Source: Actinomadura montaniterrae (GTDB taxonomy: Bacteria > Actinomycetota > Actinomycetes > Streptosporangiales > Streptosporangiaceae). Taken from it: DNA of 64,000 bases. The number at the start of each line of letters is the position of its first letter. Within the stretch, counting starts at the first letter, position 1. Both the position numbers and the translations under genes were made by a program. The stretch covers positions 54,592-118,591 of the forward strand of contig NZ_WBMR01000004.1 of the NCBI RefSeq assembly GCF_008923365.1, in the 5' to 3' direction. Below, piece after piece: positions 1 to 7,934 of the stretch. The notes under the pieces are model-generated. The model ran no database searches. It was not told where the DNA came from and saw nothing but the letters and a program-made list of their open reading frames with translations.

Positions 1-1082
1 AGTGCGGCGGTGGCGCCTGTCTGGTCTCCCAACCGGGCGAGGGCGCGGGCTTCGGCGGCTGCCGCGAGCGCGGTGGGTGAGCTGGGAGTGGCCCGTCCCA
101 GAGCTTGGGCCTCGCGAGCCAGGTGCACGGTCTCGGCGAGGTCGCCGTAGTAGTAAGGCAGCATCGCTTCCTGGGCTCGGACGAGCGCGCGCAGCTGCGG
201 GTCGCCGGTCTCATCAGCGGCTGTCTTGGCCGTCCCATACCAGGCGCGTGCCTGCCGGATGTCGCCGAGTTTCATCAGCGCGTCCGCGCTGAGCAGGGCG
301 AGCGCGGCGGCCACACGGGCCAGCCGGCACTGGATCGGCCCCGGTTGCCGTTGTGCGGCGAGGTTCTGCACGTCGCTGAACTCGAGCATGAGCTGGCACA
401 GCATCGGCAGGGGCGGGGTGGTGAGGTAGTCGCGACGGCATTGCAGAACCATCTCGTCGAGGCGGTCCATCTGGTCTTCGGTGACCGTGCCGGAGGCGAG
501 CGTGCGGTCCATCGCGCGACGGAGCTCTTCGACCTCGGCGAGCAGCCGTCCGCTGGCAGTGCCGGGTGGGCCGGCGAGGGCGTTGTGGAACAGCGCTCGG
601 CGGCTCAGGCTTTGGTCGGCTTCGCCTGCAGGCGCGTGCAGTGCGCTGGGGAGGAGAACCGGTACGTCCGGTGGCCGGGGCTGGGCCGGTGGGGTGCGCA
701 TGGCGGGAACGACCACGACTTCGTTGGGCTCGTCGTCGTCGGAGTAGTCGGCGGCCAGTCCGAGCCGCACGGGGTTGGCCTTGTAGAGGCGTGCGAGCCG
801 GTCGAGGGTGTCGGGACGGGGGCGGGCACGTCCGTTCTCCCAGGCGTTGAGCAGGTCGATGTTGGCTTGCGGTGGGTCCAGGTTCTCGCGCTCGCAGAGG
901 CCGGCGAGTTCGTCGATGGCGACTCTGGCCGTCCAGCCGCGGGCCAGGCGGTGTGCCTTCAGCAGGCTCACTCCACAGCAGCCATGGATCGCCTGCACCA
1001 GCTGCCAGGTGCTCCAGGATTCGTGTCCGGCGCGTTCGCGCCACCGCCGGGCGCAGGAAGGGGTGTGCTCTCCTCGGGCCAT
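1..1082 (-). CDS. XRE-type HTH regulator with TPR-like C-terminal region, 3' end cut by window edge
   Basis: The reading frame is open from an ATG at 1082 (preceded by GGGAGAGCGG) to base 1, so at least 360 residues are present and the C-terminus lies outside the window. Residues 30-115 look like an extended helix-turn-helix: a segment like KAHRLARGWT, then NLLNAWENGR and PRPDTLDRLARLY, typical of actinobacterial XRE proteins. After a Pro-rich linker, residues 160-360 are Ala/Leu-rich helices (for example DIRQARAWYGTA and ALVRAQEAML) like the TPR-type sensor half of such regulators. It probably controls neighbouring genes in response to an unknown signal; targets cannot be read from sequence. 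It is divergent from the ATP-binding protein at 1359. Confidence 0.75.
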   Translation of the reverse strand, partial: MARGEHTPSCARRWRERAGHESWSTWQLVQAIHGCCGVSLLKAHRLARGWTARVAIDELAGLCERENLDPPQANIDLLNAWENGRARPRPDTLDRLARLYKANPVRLGLAADYSDDDEPNEVVVVPAMRTPPAQPRPPDVPVLLPSALHAPAGEADQSLSRRALFHNALAGPPGTASGRLLAEVEELRRAMDRTLASGTVTEDQMDRLDEMVLQCRRDYLTTPPLPMLCQLMLEFSDVQNLAAQRQPGPIQCRLARVAAALALLSADALMKLGDIRQARAWYGTAKTAADETGDPQLRALVRAQEAMLPYYYGDLAETVHLAREAQALGRATPSSPTALAAAAEARALARLGDQTGATAA

Positions 1083-1277
1083 CCGCTCTCCCAACGATGT
1101 TCCACCGAGGTCGGTTGACGCTGTCCGTCCAGCGTAAGCGGCTCTGACAGGGCTCGATGTGAACCTGTCCGCCTTGCGGTGTTTTCTCGTGGGCCAGCCA
1201 CGGTTTCCGGAGAGCTTTCCGTAGTCGCACCACGGTTTCCGCTGAGTCGCGGACCAACTGCGATTGGCCGAACCATA

Positions 1278-1311
1278 ACCCTGCGTCACTGTGCTGTCAC
1301 ACATGCAGGGT
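1278..1311. promoter_or_regulatory. Inverted repeat in divergent intergenic region, candidate operator
   Basis: Between the divergent XRE gene and the ATP-binding protein lies a perfect 7-bp inverted repeat, ACCCTGC (1278-1284) and GCAGGGT (1305-1311), with 20 bases between the arms. The spacer contains CTGTCACA, which recurs at about 4501 just upstream of the lanthipeptide precursor. A regulator-binding site is an inference from position and symmetry. Confidence 0.3.
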
Positions 1312-1358
1312 CGGGCCGTCGGAGGTCGAGACCCGTGACCCCCATAGGAGGTGCGACC

Positions 1359-1901
1359 GTGGCGGAGCCCAGCAGATATTGCTTGGACCTGATGGCCGGG
1401 CCTGGAGCCGAGTCGCCGATCAGCGAGCAGGCGCGGTCGAGCCATCACCTCGTCGCCCACGCGCTACCCGACGCGAAGGCCGCGCGCCGGGCCCGGCAGA
1501 TCGTTCGCGAGGTCCTCCGGGACGCCGGTGTCGACGAGCCGGCCGTCGGGGATGCGGAGCTGGCCGTCGGTGAACTGGCAGCCAACGCCGTCTCCCACGC
1601 GGAGGGGCCGTACGAGATCCGCTTCGTCGTGGCAGGCGGACGGCCGATCTGGTGCGAGGTCATCGACAGCGACAGCGATCTGGTCGGCATCCCGGAAGTG
1701 TTCGCGAAGCTCCATCAGGACGCCTCTCTCGATGGCCCTGCGCACGCCGACGAGATGCCGCAGGAGAGCGGGCACGGTCTGGCGATCGTGCACCGGCTCG
1801 CGGGCGGACGGTGCCGGGCGTACCCGACGATCATCTGCGCGACCGGGCGCCCCGGCAAAGCCGTGGCGTTCGCGCTCCCTGGCGGTGGCTGTTCGTTCTG
1901 A
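1359..1901 (+). CDS. Anti-sigma-factor-like ATP-binding protein (HATPase_c_2 / RsbW type)
   Basis: A 180-residue protein from a GTG start chosen because AGGAGG lies 8 bases upstream. It has the GHKL-fold marks of the small histidine-kinase-like ATPases common in actinomycetes: an N-box ELAANAVSHA near residue 72 and a G-box-like stretch ESGHGLAIVHRL near residue 138. No receiver, HAMP or dimerisation domain is present, so it is a stand-alone ATP-binding/serine-kinase type protein rather than a sensor kinase. The family phosphorylates or sequesters anti-sigma-antagonist partners, but no such partner is encoded next to it. The nearby Scr1-type and DUF6879 genes form a familiar actinomycete regulatory neighbourhood. 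Confidence 0.75.
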   Translation: MAEPSRYCLDLMAGPGAESPISEQARSSHHLVAHALPDAKAARRARQIVREVLRDAGVDEPAVGDAELAVGELAANAVSHAEGPYEIRFVVAGGRPIWCEVIDSDSDLVGIPEVFAKLHQDASLDGPAHADEMPQESGHGLAIVHRLAGGRCRAYPTIICATGRPGKAVAFALPGGGCSF

Positions 1902-2025
1902 CCCGTCCACCCCTAGACCCCAGGACCGGCGGTGCGAACCGAGGCTTCCCTCCCGGAGCCTGCCCCCGTGGGTTCCGCCGCCGGTCCTGGCTTCCCTACT
2001 GCGATTGACGGAGGAGTTCTCCTCG

Positions 2026-2400
2026 GTGAGCACGCCAAATGAGTCGGCTTCCGGCTCGCATCGGCAGCCGTCAGGGCTGCTGCAGACCCTCGCAGGCCCG
2101 CTCGTGAAACGTGGCTGGACCTGTTCGCTTGTCGTTCAAGAACGACCGGTGCTCCGGGTCTGGCCTCCTGACACCCATCCAGACCCGGAAAGGATGGCGG
2201 AGATCATCGTCTGCGGCGACGTGGGCAGGGCGTACTTCGCCTACTGGCGCAGCCCGAACCGCCAGATCGCCCCGGCGAGAGATGCCGAACGCGCTGTCCG
2301 GGCGATCGTGCACGTCCACGGCGGCACGGTTTCTCCACCGCCGGCGATCCCGCCTGGCCTGATCGCGCTCTTCTCAGGCCCGGACGGTGAGCACCCATGA
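2026..2400 (+). CDS. Hypothetical protein, 124 aa
   Basis: I do not recognise this protein. The GTG start at 2026 is preceded by GGAGGAG at a workable distance. A central segment with a conserved look (VLRVWPPDTHPDPERMAEI then VGRAYFAYW) suggests a small alpha/beta domain. There is no signal peptide, membrane segment or cysteine cluster. Its stop overlaps the start of the next gene by 4 bases (ATGA), so the two are probably co-translated. The pair lies between an RsbW-like ATPase and the DUF6879/Scr1 pair, which suggests a small regulatory or stress operon. Confidence 0.6.
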   Translation: MSTPNESASGSHRQPSGLLQTLAGPLVKRGWTCSLVVQERPVLRVWPPDTHPDPERMAEIIVCGDVGRAYFAYWRSPNRQIAPARDAERAVRAIVHVHGGTVSPPPAIPPGLIALFSGPDGEHP

Positions 2401-2687
2401 TCGACGCAGCTGAAGCCTGGCGGCGCGCCCGTGTTCGGTGGCCCTGCAGCGATCAGGAGCCGACCCTCATCCACATCCGGGAGTTCGGGGACGGCTTCCT
2501 GGCGATCCCGGTCCAGGTGGTGATGCCTGAGCCGCCTCCTATCCCGACGGCCGAGACCCCTGTCGGCCTTGTCGTCGACAAGGCCAGCGGCGCTGTCACT
2601 CGTTGGCCGCTGCTGCCGCTGCCCGTACTGGCTCTTCAGTACCGCCGCTACCAGAACGGGCAGCCGATGACCTTCGACGATGCCTGA
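2397..2687 (+). CDS. Hypothetical protein, 96 aa
   Basis: Starts with an ATG that overlaps the preceding stop codon (ATGA), indicating translational coupling. The sequence opens MIDAAEAWRRARVRWP and has a central beta-rich stretch ending in LVVDKASGAVTRWPLLP. That layout recalls small immunity-like or YrhB-like proteins of actinomycetes, but the resemblance is too weak to name. It is soluble and has no membrane segment. It forms a two-gene unit with the upstream 124-residue protein. Confidence 0.55.
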   Translation: MIDAAEAWRRARVRWPCSDQEPTLIHIREFGDGFLAIPVQVVMPEPPPIPTAETPVGLVVDKASGAVTRWPLLPLPVLALQYRRYQNGQPMTFDDA

Positions 2688-2834
2688 AGGGGCTCAACGT
2701 CTCGGCGCCGTCCTCGTCGAACTTCGTCTTGGTCAGCGGCCGACTCGGATGCGGGTTGACGGCGGTTCAGGGGTGGGCGAAGGTCGAGCGGGCGGCGGTC
2801 ACTCTTGGTCACACTCACGACGCTGGAGGACGTC

Positions 2835-3101
2835 ATGCGGCTAAGTTTCGTTGGTATCACCCCGGACACTCCGAAGAACGAGTGCCCGGCGGTGTACGTC
2901 GATGAGGACACCGGAGACGTGTGGTTCCAGGGCGAGCAGGTCACCGACCCGCAGGCCTTGGCCGAGGTCGATGGGCACAGTCCGATCGGCCCTGACGAGG
3001 TGGTGGTCAAGCTGCCGCCGGTGATGAAGGACATCATCCTGGAGGCGATCAATGGCACGTACGAGCGGGGAAGGCGCGGGCCAGGCCGGCACGGGGAATG
3101 A
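2835..3101 (+). CDS. Conserved hypothetical protein, 88 aa
   Basis: The likely start is the ATG at 2835, preceded by GGAGGACG; an in-frame GTG at 2805 lacks a better ribosome site. The product is a small acidic protein (MRLSFVGITPDTPKNECP, then YVDEDTGDVWFQGE) of a type often found directly upstream of DUF6879 genes in actinomycetes. Its 3' end overlaps the DUF6879 start by 50 bases in another frame, so the two are tightly linked. Function unknown; likely part of the DUF6879/Scr1 regulatory set. Confidence 0.65.
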   Translation: MRLSFVGITPDTPKNECPAVYVDEDTGDVWFQGEQVTDPQALAEVDGHSPIGPDEVVVKLPPVMKDIILEAINGTYERGRRGPGRHGE

Positions 3102-3621
3102 CGGGCCGGACGGGACCGTCCCGGAGTCGTTCACGTCGCTGCTGACCGGGTGCCGGCGATCGGCCGTGCACCTGGAGCAGCGCGACATCTACACGCCGGA
3201 GGACCCGGACTATCTCCGCTGGCGGGACGGGGACCGGTTCGACCCTATCGAGTGGGGCCAGGACTGGATCGACCTGGTGGCGCCGCTGGTCGCTCGCGGT
3301 GTGACGGTACGGCGCGTGCGGATTGTCTCCGAGCCGGTCACGGACTACATCGCCTACGAGCACGGGCTTACGCCGATGAACATCGCGGCGGGCGAGCAGA
3401 TGAGGTGGCTGCCCCGGCGCCGGGCTTTGGATCTGGCCGTACCGGTGAACGACTACTGGGTGTTCGACGACCGGCTCGTGCAGTTCAACCACTTCGCCGG
3501 GGACGGCTCGTCGCTGGGGCCGGAGAACCGGGACGACCCTGCGCTGGTCGCCCTGTGCTCGTCGGCGTTCGAGGCGGTGTGGGAACGGGCGATCCCGCAT
3601 GAGGACTACAAGCCGTCCTGA
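3052..3621 (+). CDS. DUF6879 family protein
   Basis: A 189-residue protein with ATG at 3052 preceded by GGAGG six bases upstream. It has the family hallmarks: HLEQRDIY near residue 42, WGQDWIDLVAPLVARGVTV near 70, RRVRIVSEPVTDYIAYEH near 88, and a C-terminal DYWVFDDRLVQFNHF with a closing AFEAVWERAIPHEDY. DUF6879 proteins are nearly always beside a Scr1-type HTH regulator, as here (gene at 3642, 20 bases downstream). By analogy with Scr1/Scr2 pairs the two may form a regulator and cognate partner. The biochemical role is not established. Confidence 0.85.
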   Translation: MARTSGEGAGQAGTGNDGPDGTVPESFTSLLTGCRRSAVHLEQRDIYTPEDPDYLRWRDGDRFDPIEWGQDWIDLVAPLVARGVTVRRVRIVSEPVTDYIAYEHGLTPMNIAAGEQMRWLPRRRALDLAVPVNDYWVFDDRLVQFNHFAGDGSSLGPENRDDPALVALCSSAFEAVWERAIPHEDYKPS

Positions 3622-3641
3622 TTTCCGCGAGCGTTGTCGTC

Positions 3642-4499
3642 GTGCCCAACTCGCCATCATCGTCCGCGCAGGCCGCGCGACAGGCGCTCGCTGACCAGCT
3701 GAAGGAGATCCGCACCGAGGCGCGCCTGACGGCCAAGGAACTGGCGGCCGCGGCAGGGTGGGATCGGACGAAGATCTCTCATATCGAGCACGGCCGGCGC
3801 CCGCCGTCCGCCCTCGACATCCGGACGTGGTGCCAGGTCTGCGGTGCGGAGGATCAAGCGGAAGACCTGGTGGCGTCCCTGCACGCCGCTGAGGGCATGT
3901 GGGTCGAGTGGCGGCGCATGGAGCGCGGTGGGCTGAAGCAAGCACAGGAATCGGTGCTTCCCCTTTTCGAGCGCACCCGCGTGTTCCGGACCTACTCGTC
4001 GTGGCTGCTCCCCGGGCTGCTGCAGACGGAGGACTACACGCGAGCGGTGCTGCGCGCGGTTCAGCAACGACGCGGCCTGGTGGACGACGTCGAGGCCGCC
4101 GTGGCCGTACGGATGGAGCGTCAGCAGATCCTGCGCCGGCCAGGACGCACGTTCGCGTTCTTGGTGGAGGAGTCGGTTCTGCGGACCGGGGTCGGCGGGC
4201 CGGACGTGATGCTGCGCCAGCTCGACCATCTGGCGCGGGTGGGGTCGATGCCGTCGGTGTCGTTCGGAATCGTCCCGATGAGAAGCGACCGGGTAACACG
4301 GCCTGTCGAGGACTTCTGGATCCACGACGCCGAGGAGGTCAGCGTGGAGCTGGTGTCCGGCTACCTCACCATCACCCACCCGCGCGAGATCGCCATGTAC
4401 GCGCAGATCTTCACGGCACTGGCCGATGCCGCCGTCTATGGGCTGCGAGCGCGTCGCCTGATCGATGCGGCGCGCCGTGCGGTCGCTGCCCAAAGGTGA
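3642..4499 (+). CDS. Scr1-family HTH regulator (XRE HTH + DUF5753)
   Basis: A 285-residue protein from a GTG start. Residues 10-70 form an XRE helix-turn-helix (TAKELAAAAGWDRTKISHIEHG). Residues 95-280 are the DUF5753 antitoxin-like sensor domain, seen in SSWLLPGLLQTEDYTRAVL, a basic MERQQIL segment, EESVLRTGVG and the closing ITHPREIAMYAQIFTALAD. These proteins normally pair with DUF397 or DUF6879 partners; here the partner is the DUF6879 gene upstream. It ends 123 bases before the lanthipeptide precursor and points the same way, so it is the most likely pathway-linked regulator, although that is inferred only from position. Confidence 0.88.
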   Translation: MPNSPSSSAQAARQALADQLKEIRTEARLTAKELAAAAGWDRTKISHIEHGRRPPSALDIRTWCQVCGAEDQAEDLVASLHAAEGMWVEWRRMERGGLKQAQESVLPLFERTRVFRTYSSWLLPGLLQTEDYTRAVLRAVQQRRGLVDDVEAAVAVRMERQQILRRPGRTFAFLVEESVLRTGVGGPDVMLRQLDHLARVGSMPSVSFGIVPMRSDRVTRPVEDFWIHDAEEVSVELVSGYLTITHPREIAMYAQIFTALADAAVYGLRARRLIDAARRAVAAQR

Positions 4500-4558
4500 C
4501 CTGTCACATCCGGTCACACTCGTCGACCGGCCCAGGGTTGCCTTCCTAACGTCGCACT

Positions 4559-4576
4559 GCGCGGGTTCCCCCGCGC
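4559..4576 (+). promoter_or_regulatory. GC hairpin upstream of lanthipeptide precursor
   Basis: A perfect 7-bp stem (GCGCGGG and CCCGCGC) with a TTCC loop, 46 bases before the precursor start. It lacks a following T-run. It may end the Scr1 transcript or lie in the 5' leader of the precursor mRNA; the sequence cannot decide between these. Confidence 0.35.
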
Positions 4577-4622
4577 CTCGAAGGGCGGATCTCACCGCCA
4601 AGCGACGCCAAGGAGCTTCACG

Positions 4623-4799
4623 ATGGCCCCCAGCATGAACAGCCCGGCCCCGCTGTCCGGCCCCGCGACCGACTCGGACCCGTTCGACCTGGACATCCGC
4701 ATCATCGAATCCGGCGACGAGTTCGCCGCGCTCATCAACCTCACCGACGACGGCTGCGGCAGCTCCTGCCCGAGTGCATGCGCCACCAACGTCGGCTGA
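4623..4799 (+). CDS. lanA: FxLD-class lanthipeptide precursor peptide
   Basis: A 58-residue peptide starting at ATG 4623, with AAGGAG seven bases upstream. The leader (about residues 1-40) carries FDLD at 21-24, which defines the FxLD family of class I lanthipeptides, and then the acidic EFAALINL. The core, about residues 41-58, starts TDDGCGSSC and continues with PSACATNVG. It offers Thr41, Ser47, Ser48, Ser51 and Thr55 for dehydration and Cys45, Cys49 and Cys53 for up to three thioether rings. The Asp42-Asp43-Gly44 run is a natural target for the isoaspartate-type methyltransferase encoded downstream. It is followed after 51 bases by LanB. The exact leader cleavage site is not visible. Confidence 0.92.
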   Translation: MAPSMNSPAPLSGPATDSDPFDLDIRIIESGDEFAALINLTDDGCGSSCPSACATNVG

Positions 4800-4850
4800 A
4801 GCCTCAGCGGCGACGGCGGAGCGGACGAGAGCGGACAGTGTGAGGGGTTC

Positions 4851-7800
4851 ATGGGATCCGGGGATGGGCGAGCGCTGTACCGGTGCGACGGTCCAGGCCT
4901 TGTGCGGGCCGTCCGGCATGTCGAAGTGGCCGTCCCCGACTGGCCGGACCTCACCGGCAGTTCGTCCGCTCACGTTCGCGATTGGTGCGCCTGGCTCCGG
5001 GAGGTCTGGGCTGTCGAAGCCGTGGCCGAGGCCATAGAGCACGCCAGCCCCGACCTCGCCCGAGAGGTGACCGCCGTGCGCAGTGCGAAGGCTCCTTCTG
5101 CGCGGCGAGTGCGGCGGGCCACGTTGTCGGTAGGGCGGTACCTAGTGCGGATGACTGGACGGGCGACGCCCTTCGGGCTCTTCGCCGGTGTGGCGCCGAT
5201 GTCGACCGGTCCGCGATTGTCGGTGCGGTGGGGCACTGGTCACCGGGCCATCGCGCGAGCCAGCGGCCCCTGGCTCGCCGATGTCATCGCCCGGCTTGAG
5301 TCGTGCGCGCAACTCGTCGAGCGGTTGCCGGTGATGGCCAACAACCTGTGCCGCCAGCGCGGTGAGCGGCTGGTCGTTCCTCAACTGCGAGCGCCTGGCG
5401 ATCAGCGGCGGGCCGTCTTGAGCGAGGTCTCTGTGCGGAACACGGCGGCTGTACAGCTGGTCGTGAGCGTCGCGTCAGGAGCGCCGGTCCTTTATCGCGA
5501 GCTGGCCGAGAAGGTATCGGCCGAGTACTCGGACGCGACCCCATCAGCGGTCGACGGGCTTCTGCTCGATCTGATTCAGCAGCGTGTACTGATCAGTGGG
5601 CTGCACGCCCCGAGCACCGTCATGAACGCACTCGGGCACCTCGTAGATCAACTCGATGCCGTGGACGCCGCTGACCTTCCTCAGGTGGCAGACCAGGTGC
5701 GCCGGCTGAAAGAGATCAGCCGAGAGCTGGAGCGCCACAACCGCGCCGCTTCCGTCGAGGAGGCGAGAACGGGCCGAACTGCCCTGGCCGAGCGGATGAC
5801 CACACTCAGCGGCTCGCCGCGACCCCTGGCGGTCGATCTACGGCTCGACTGCGAGCTGGCTCTCCCACCCCAGATCGAGCGGGAGGCGGAGGTGGCAGCC
5901 TCGGCCCTGGCACGCCTGACCGCGCATCCGTTCGGCACCGAGGCCTGGCAGAGGTATCACGCGCGGTTCTTCGAGCGCTACGGAGTCGGGACGCTAGTGC
6001 CGGTTCTGGAGCTGGTGAACCCAGGTGTCGGTCTCGGCTTCCCCGACGGGTACCCGGGGTCGCCCGGGGAGCAGCGCTCGCCGTTATCCAGGCGGGACGA
6101 ACGGCTCACGGAACTCGCACAGACCGCGGCCCTGGACGGGCAACGCGAGGTCGTTCTCGACGACGCTTCAATAGCCGGGATCGCCGGCTCGGACGAGACC
6201 AGGGCGAGGTGGCCCGCGGATCTGGAGATCTGCTTCCGGATCTTGGCCGCTTCGAAGAACGCCATCGAGCGCGGCGCGTTCGATCTGCAAGTCGTCACGG
6301 TCTCGCGAGGCATCGACACCATGGTCGGCCGCTTCGTCGACCTCATCTGGCCGTCGGGACGAGAGCCGACGCGCGGCGAGACTGCCGACGAAGCTCTACC
6401 TGTCCAACTGTCATTTGCTCCGCTCAGCTTGCGAGCCGCGGACGTCACCCGCGTCCCTGAACTGCTCCCTTCCGTGCTCAGCCTTGGCGAGCACCGGCAG
6501 CCGGGACGCACTGATGTGCGGCTGGAGGACCTTGCTGTGGGGTGTGATGATGAGCGGCTCTACCTTGCGTCGCTCAGTCGTCGTCGGCGGGTTTCCCTGA
6601 GGCTGCCGCACGCCTTGGATCTCCGCACCGCAACGCCGCCGCTGGCGCGGTTCCTGCTGGAGGTGGGGCGGGCGCAGAACGCGGTGGTCACGGGGTTCAA
6701 CTGGGGTTCGGCTCGCTCCCTTCCCTTCCTGCCGCAGATACGTCACCGGCGCGCGATCCTGTCACCTGCCCGCTGGACGCTCGATACCTCCGAATTCGCA
6801 GAGGGTGACGTTCCATGGCGAGACTCATTTGAGGGTTGGCGTACTCGGCGCCAGCTCCCCAAGCATGTGGCCCTCGCCGACGGTGACCAACGGTTGTGGC
6901 TCGACCTCGACCACGAGGGACACATCCAGTTGCTGCAAGCGCATCAGCAGCGGGGTGGGCGGACGGTGCTGGAGGAGGCGTCCGGCAGCGAGGCCTTCGG
7001 CTGGTTCGGCGGACGTCCCCACGAGATCGTCCTGCCCCTCAGGAGGAGCGGGTCGGCGCCACGGCGATCGATGTCATCTGGCATCGCGGCCTGCGTTTCC
7101 ACACGCGAAGACGGCTATCTTCCGGGCGCCTCACGGTGGCTCTACATCAAGTTGTACGGAGACCCGAGCCGGCAGAACGAGATCCTCGCGGAACGCCTTC
7201 CCGAGCTGTGGTCGAGATGGGAGGAGGACCCAACCTGGTGGTTCATCCGGTACCGCGCCCCCGAACCACAGCTACGGCTCCGGGTCGCATTGCCCGACGC
7301 TCGCGACTTCGGGACGGCCGCGCGTCACGTGAGTAACTGGGCGGCCGACCTTCGAAAGGACGGCCTGGTGCGCGACCTGCAGTTCGCCGTCCACTACCCG
7401 GAGCGGGGCCGTTGGGGAGACGGCGACACGATGAGGTCCGCCGAGGCTGTGTTCGCGGCCGACTCTCGAGCCGTATGCGTGCAACTGAGGGAAGCGAGGC
7501 AACTGCACCCGCAGGCGCTTGTAGCTGCCCAGTTCGTCGCGATGGCAGCGGCCTTTCACGGCTCCGCCCGGCTGGGCATGAGGTGGTTGATCGAATACGC
7601 CAACGCCGAGGAGGTCGTGTCCGCGCCGCGGGACGTCCTGACCGAGTCGGTGCGTCTCGCTGACCCTATGGATTCCTGGTCAGCCCTGCGTGCGGAACCG
7701 GGCGGCGAGGCGATCGTCCGGGCGTGGGCGGAACGGGATCATGCTTTGGCGAACTACCGCTCCTTCGTGGCAGACGAACCCAGCATCAGCATGAATTCGG

Positions 7801-7934
7801 TCGCCTCGTCGCTCTTGCATGCGCATCACATGCGCGCTGTCGGCATAGGACCTGATCACGAGAGCACGTGCCTGCGGTTGGCCCGTGCAGCCGCACTGCG
7901 CTGGCAAGCTCGCGCCCAGAGGAGCGAGCGGTGA
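4851..7934 (+). CDS. lanB: Class I lanthipeptide dehydratase LanB (full length)
   Basis: A 1027-residue protein. Class I LanB uses glutamyl-tRNA to glutamylate Ser/Thr of the precursor, then eliminates glutamate to give dehydroalanine or dehydrobutyrine. The N-terminal glutamylation region spans roughly residues 20-720 (for example VGRYLVRMTGRATPFGLFAG near 100, a family signature). The C-terminal SpaB_C elimination region spans about 760-1020, beginning WLYIKLYGDPSRQNEIL and including WWFIRYRAPEPQLRLRV. Both catalytic halves are in one chain, unlike split thiopeptide dehydratases. ATG 4851 is the longest sensible start; ATG 4863 is an alternative. The stop overlaps the LanC start by 4 bases (GTGA). 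Confidence 0.95.
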   Translation: MGSGDGRALYRCDGPGLVRAVRHVEVAVPDWPDLTGSSSAHVRDWCAWLREVWAVEAVAEAIEHASPDLAREVTAVRSAKAPSARRVRRATLSVGRYLVRMTGRATPFGLFAGVAPMSTGPRLSVRWGTGHRAIARASGPWLADVIARLESCAQLVERLPVMANNLCRQRGERLVVPQLRAPGDQRRAVLSEVSVRNTAAVQLVVSVASGAPVLYRELAEKVSAEYSDATPSAVDGLLLDLIQQRVLISGLHAPSTVMNALGHLVDQLDAVDAADLPQVADQVRRLKEISRELERHNRAASVEEARTGRTALAERMTTLSGSPRPLAVDLRLDCELALPPQIEREAEVAASALARLTAHPFGTEAWQRYHARFFERYGVGTLVPVLELVNPGVGLGFPDGYPGSPGEQRSPLSRRDERLTELAQTAALDGQREVVLDDASIAGIAGSDETRARWPADLEICFRILAASKNAIERGAFDLQVVTVSRGIDTMVGRFVDLIWPSGREPTRGETADEALPVQLSFAPLSLRAADVTRVPELLPSVLSLGEHRQPGRTDVRLEDLAVGCDDERLYLASLSRRRRVSLRLPHALDLRTATPPLARFLLEVGRAQNAVVTGFNWGSARSLPFLPQIRHRRAILSPARWTLDTSEFAEGDVPWRDSFEGWRTRRQLPKHVALADGDQRLWLDLDHEGHIQLLQAHQQRGGRTVLEEASGSEAFGWFGGRPHEIVLPLRRSGSAPRRSMSSGIAACVSTREDGYLPGASRWLYIKLYGDPSRQNEILAERLPELWSRWEEDPTWWFIRYRAPEPQLRLRVALPDARDFGTAARHVSNWAADLRKDGLVRDLQFAVHYPERGRWGDGDTMRSAEAVFAADSRAVCVQLREARQLHPQALVAAQFVAMAAAFHGSARLGMRWLIEYANAEEVVSAPRDVLTESVRLADPMDSWSALRAEPGGEAIVRAWAERDHALANYRSFVADEPSISMNSVASSLLHAHHMRAVGIGPDHESTCLRLARAAALRWQARAQRSER

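Noticed and set aside
214..1257. 347-residue open frame on the minus strand over the same DNA as the XRE regulator
   Set aside because: Extreme Arg/Pro composition with no motif; the frame running from 1082 to base 1 has clear HTH character.
4538..4556. TTGCCTTCCTAACG resembling half of an iron-box (IdeR/DmdR) site before the lanthipeptide precursor
   Set aside because: Only one half matches and the palindrome is broken, so chance is more likely.
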